A DNA stretch of 64,000 bases from Tenacibaculum sp. 190524A05c. GTDB taxonomy: Bacteria > Bacteroidota > Bacteroidia > Flavobacteriales > Flavobacteriaceae. This document shows positions 62,993 to 64,000 of the stretch, piece after piece; position 1 is the stretch's first letter, and each line of letters starts with the position of its first letter. Made by a program: the position numbers and the translations under genes. The notes beneath the pieces were generated by a model. The model saw only the letters and a program-made list of their open reading frames with translations, had not been told where the DNA came from and searched no databases. Where the stretch lies: NCBI RefSeq assembly GCF_964036595.1, contig NZ_OZ038523.1, forward strand, positions 2,610,501 to 2,674,500, in the 5' to 3' direction.

Positions 62993-64000
62993 CTATCTTT
63001 TAACCAATTTAGTGTTGAATAATTTTTGTCCGTCATTAACTTCTAAGATATACATACCTAGACCAAGTTGCGAAACATTAATTCTATTATTAGTTAACTC
63101 TCCAGATTGAACAGTTTGACCAATTGTATTTATAATTCTATAAGAAGTTAATCCAACATTTCTATTACTAGATCTTACTTGAATTACATCTTTAGCTGGG
63201 TTTGGATATGCTACAAAGCTAGTCGCAGCTTCATTTCCTAACACGTCAGCATTTGTATTATTAAACGTAGTAAATAAGCTAGACGTAGAAGAAGTAATAT
63301 TAATTGTATAGTCTTCTACTTCACCGTCTCCAAAGTTCTCACAAGCCGTTTGAGCAGCGTTATACTTCATAGATACACGCATTCTAGTTTGACCTAAAGT
63401 AGCATTAGAAGGAACGTTTACAGTAGCTGATAAGTTATTTGCACTAGAAGAAGATCCAGAAACTACTTTTTCACTATCTGCGAAAGTACCATCTTGGTTA
63501 AAGTCAATCCATACTGCCCAGTGCTCTGTATAAGAAGAACCACTAAATCCAGCACTTACAATCATAGTATTAGTACTTCCTTGCGCTAAGTTTCCTACTT
63601 GAGCAGTAAAGTCAGAATATCCGCTTCCTGCACCAGTAGCATTAGATATTCCACCTAACTCAACGTTATCAATCCACTCATAAGTAGTTCTGCTTCCGCT
63701 AGAAGTACAATATGTTGGAGCTGGGTTATCACTAGAAGTAGTGAATGTAACCGATCCTGCGTTAGAAACGTTTCCAGCAGCATCTTGAGCTCTTACGTTA
63801 ATTGTATAAGAAGTACCTGCAGTTAAACCTGTAAGGTTAGCAGAAGTTCCTGTAACGGTTCCTAAACTAGAAGATCCTTGGAATACTTCATATCCAGTAA
63901 CACCTACATTATCAGTAGAAGCATTCCAGCTTACTGTAGCTGTAGTTTGCGTAATACTTGAAGCTTGAACATTAGATGGTGCTGAAGGTGCTTGAGTATC
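62993..64000 (-). CDS. T9SS-exported protein, third M43-type paralogue (5' end outside the window)
   Basis: Partial: 335 residues are visible, and the frame is open through the window edge at 64000, so the start and the catalytic domain lie outside. The visible part has an FN3 domain ([19 protein letters not shown]), the Tyr/Cys linker [20 protein letters not shown], a GEVED domain ([23 protein letters not shown]) and a T9SS sorting domain ([13 protein letters not shown], ending FNTKLVKR). These regions are almost the same as in the two proteases before it, so a third M43 protease is likely, but the HExxH cannot be checked. An ATG-initiated frame from 63565 would be only an internal fragment. 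Confidence 0.85.
   Translation of the reverse strand, partial: DTQAPSAPSNVQASSITQTTATVSWNASTDNVGVTGYEVFQGSSSLGTVTGTSANLTGLTAGTSYTINVRAQDAAGNVSNAGSVTFTTSSDNPAPTYCTSSGSRTTYEWIDNVELGGISNATGAGSGYSDFTAQVGNLAQGSTNTMIVSAGFSGSSYTEHWAVWIDFNQDGTFADSEKVVSGSSSSANNLSATVNVPSNATLGQTRMRVSMKYNAAQTACENFGDGEVEDYTINITSSTSSLFTTFNNTNADVLGNEAATSFVAYPNPAKDVIQVRSSNRNVGLTSYRIINTIGQTVQSGELTNNRINVSQLGLGMYILEVNDGQKLFNTKLVKR

Overview
The window is AT-rich chromosomal DNA from a member of the Flavobacteriaceae, most likely a marine genus such as Tenacibaculum or a close relative; the genus is inference. Support: T9SS C-terminal sorting domains, GLPGLI and DUF3078 families, TonB-dependent receptors with N-terminal carboxypeptidase-like domains, lipoproteins with acidic residues after the lipobox cysteine, and many promoters of the Bacteroidota type (TTG, about 19-21 bp, TAnnTTTG). 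No rRNA, CRISPR array, transposase or integrase gene was seen. One tRNA (Cys, GCA) is present.

Layout. 0-3 kb: two tandem DUF3078 outer-membrane proteins and a CNNM/CorC-type CBS protein. 3-10.5 kb (minus strand): a duplicated module, each copy a secreted TonB-C-domain protein followed by a large TonB-dependent receptor. 10.5-18.3 kb: HflX, a PmtA-like methyltransferase, ComF, an Ig-like lipoprotein, two more TonB-C paralogues and glutaminyl-tRNA synthetase. 18.3-29 kb (minus): a ClpP-like protein, a lipoprotein with an HxxxH motif, a membrane AraC regulator, M1 peptidase, subtilase, MBL-fold hydrolase, a lipoprotein with three lamin-tail repeats, an unknown secreted protein and tRNA-Cys. 29-42 kb: FolB, a very large BNR/sortilin-like secreted protein, RimK with an overlapping aspartoacylase-family gene, RhlE helicase, a Crp-type regulator, Xaa-Pro aminopeptidase, a PolB-type exonuclease and a fused glycerol kinase/glycerol-3-phosphate dehydrogenase. 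42-55.2 kb is accessory: membrane proteins of unknown function, a PsiD/PSD-like pyruvoyl decarboxylase, an S41-like lipoprotein, a small Cys-rich secreted peptide with a GLPGLI protein and a TonB-receptor-like protein, then attC-like elements bracketing a small membrane gene and a Shedu defence gene, followed by a HEPN protein. 55.2-64 kb (minus): an ABC-F ATPase and three tandem paralogous M43 metalloproteases exported by T9SS, the last cut by the window edge.

The two places I would look at first are (1) the peptide/GLPGLI/receptor operon at 48.2-52.0 kb, whose small secreted product ends in a sequence resembling the TonB-box segment of the nearby receptors and which lies between direct repeats, and (2) the imperfect palindromes at 52.2-54.4 kb, whose ends are complementary across each gene exactly as in integron cassettes although no integrase is visible. 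Several start codons are moved from the longest open frame because a TAnnTTTG promoter overlaps the upstream start or a signal peptide begins at an internal Met; reasons are given gene by gene.
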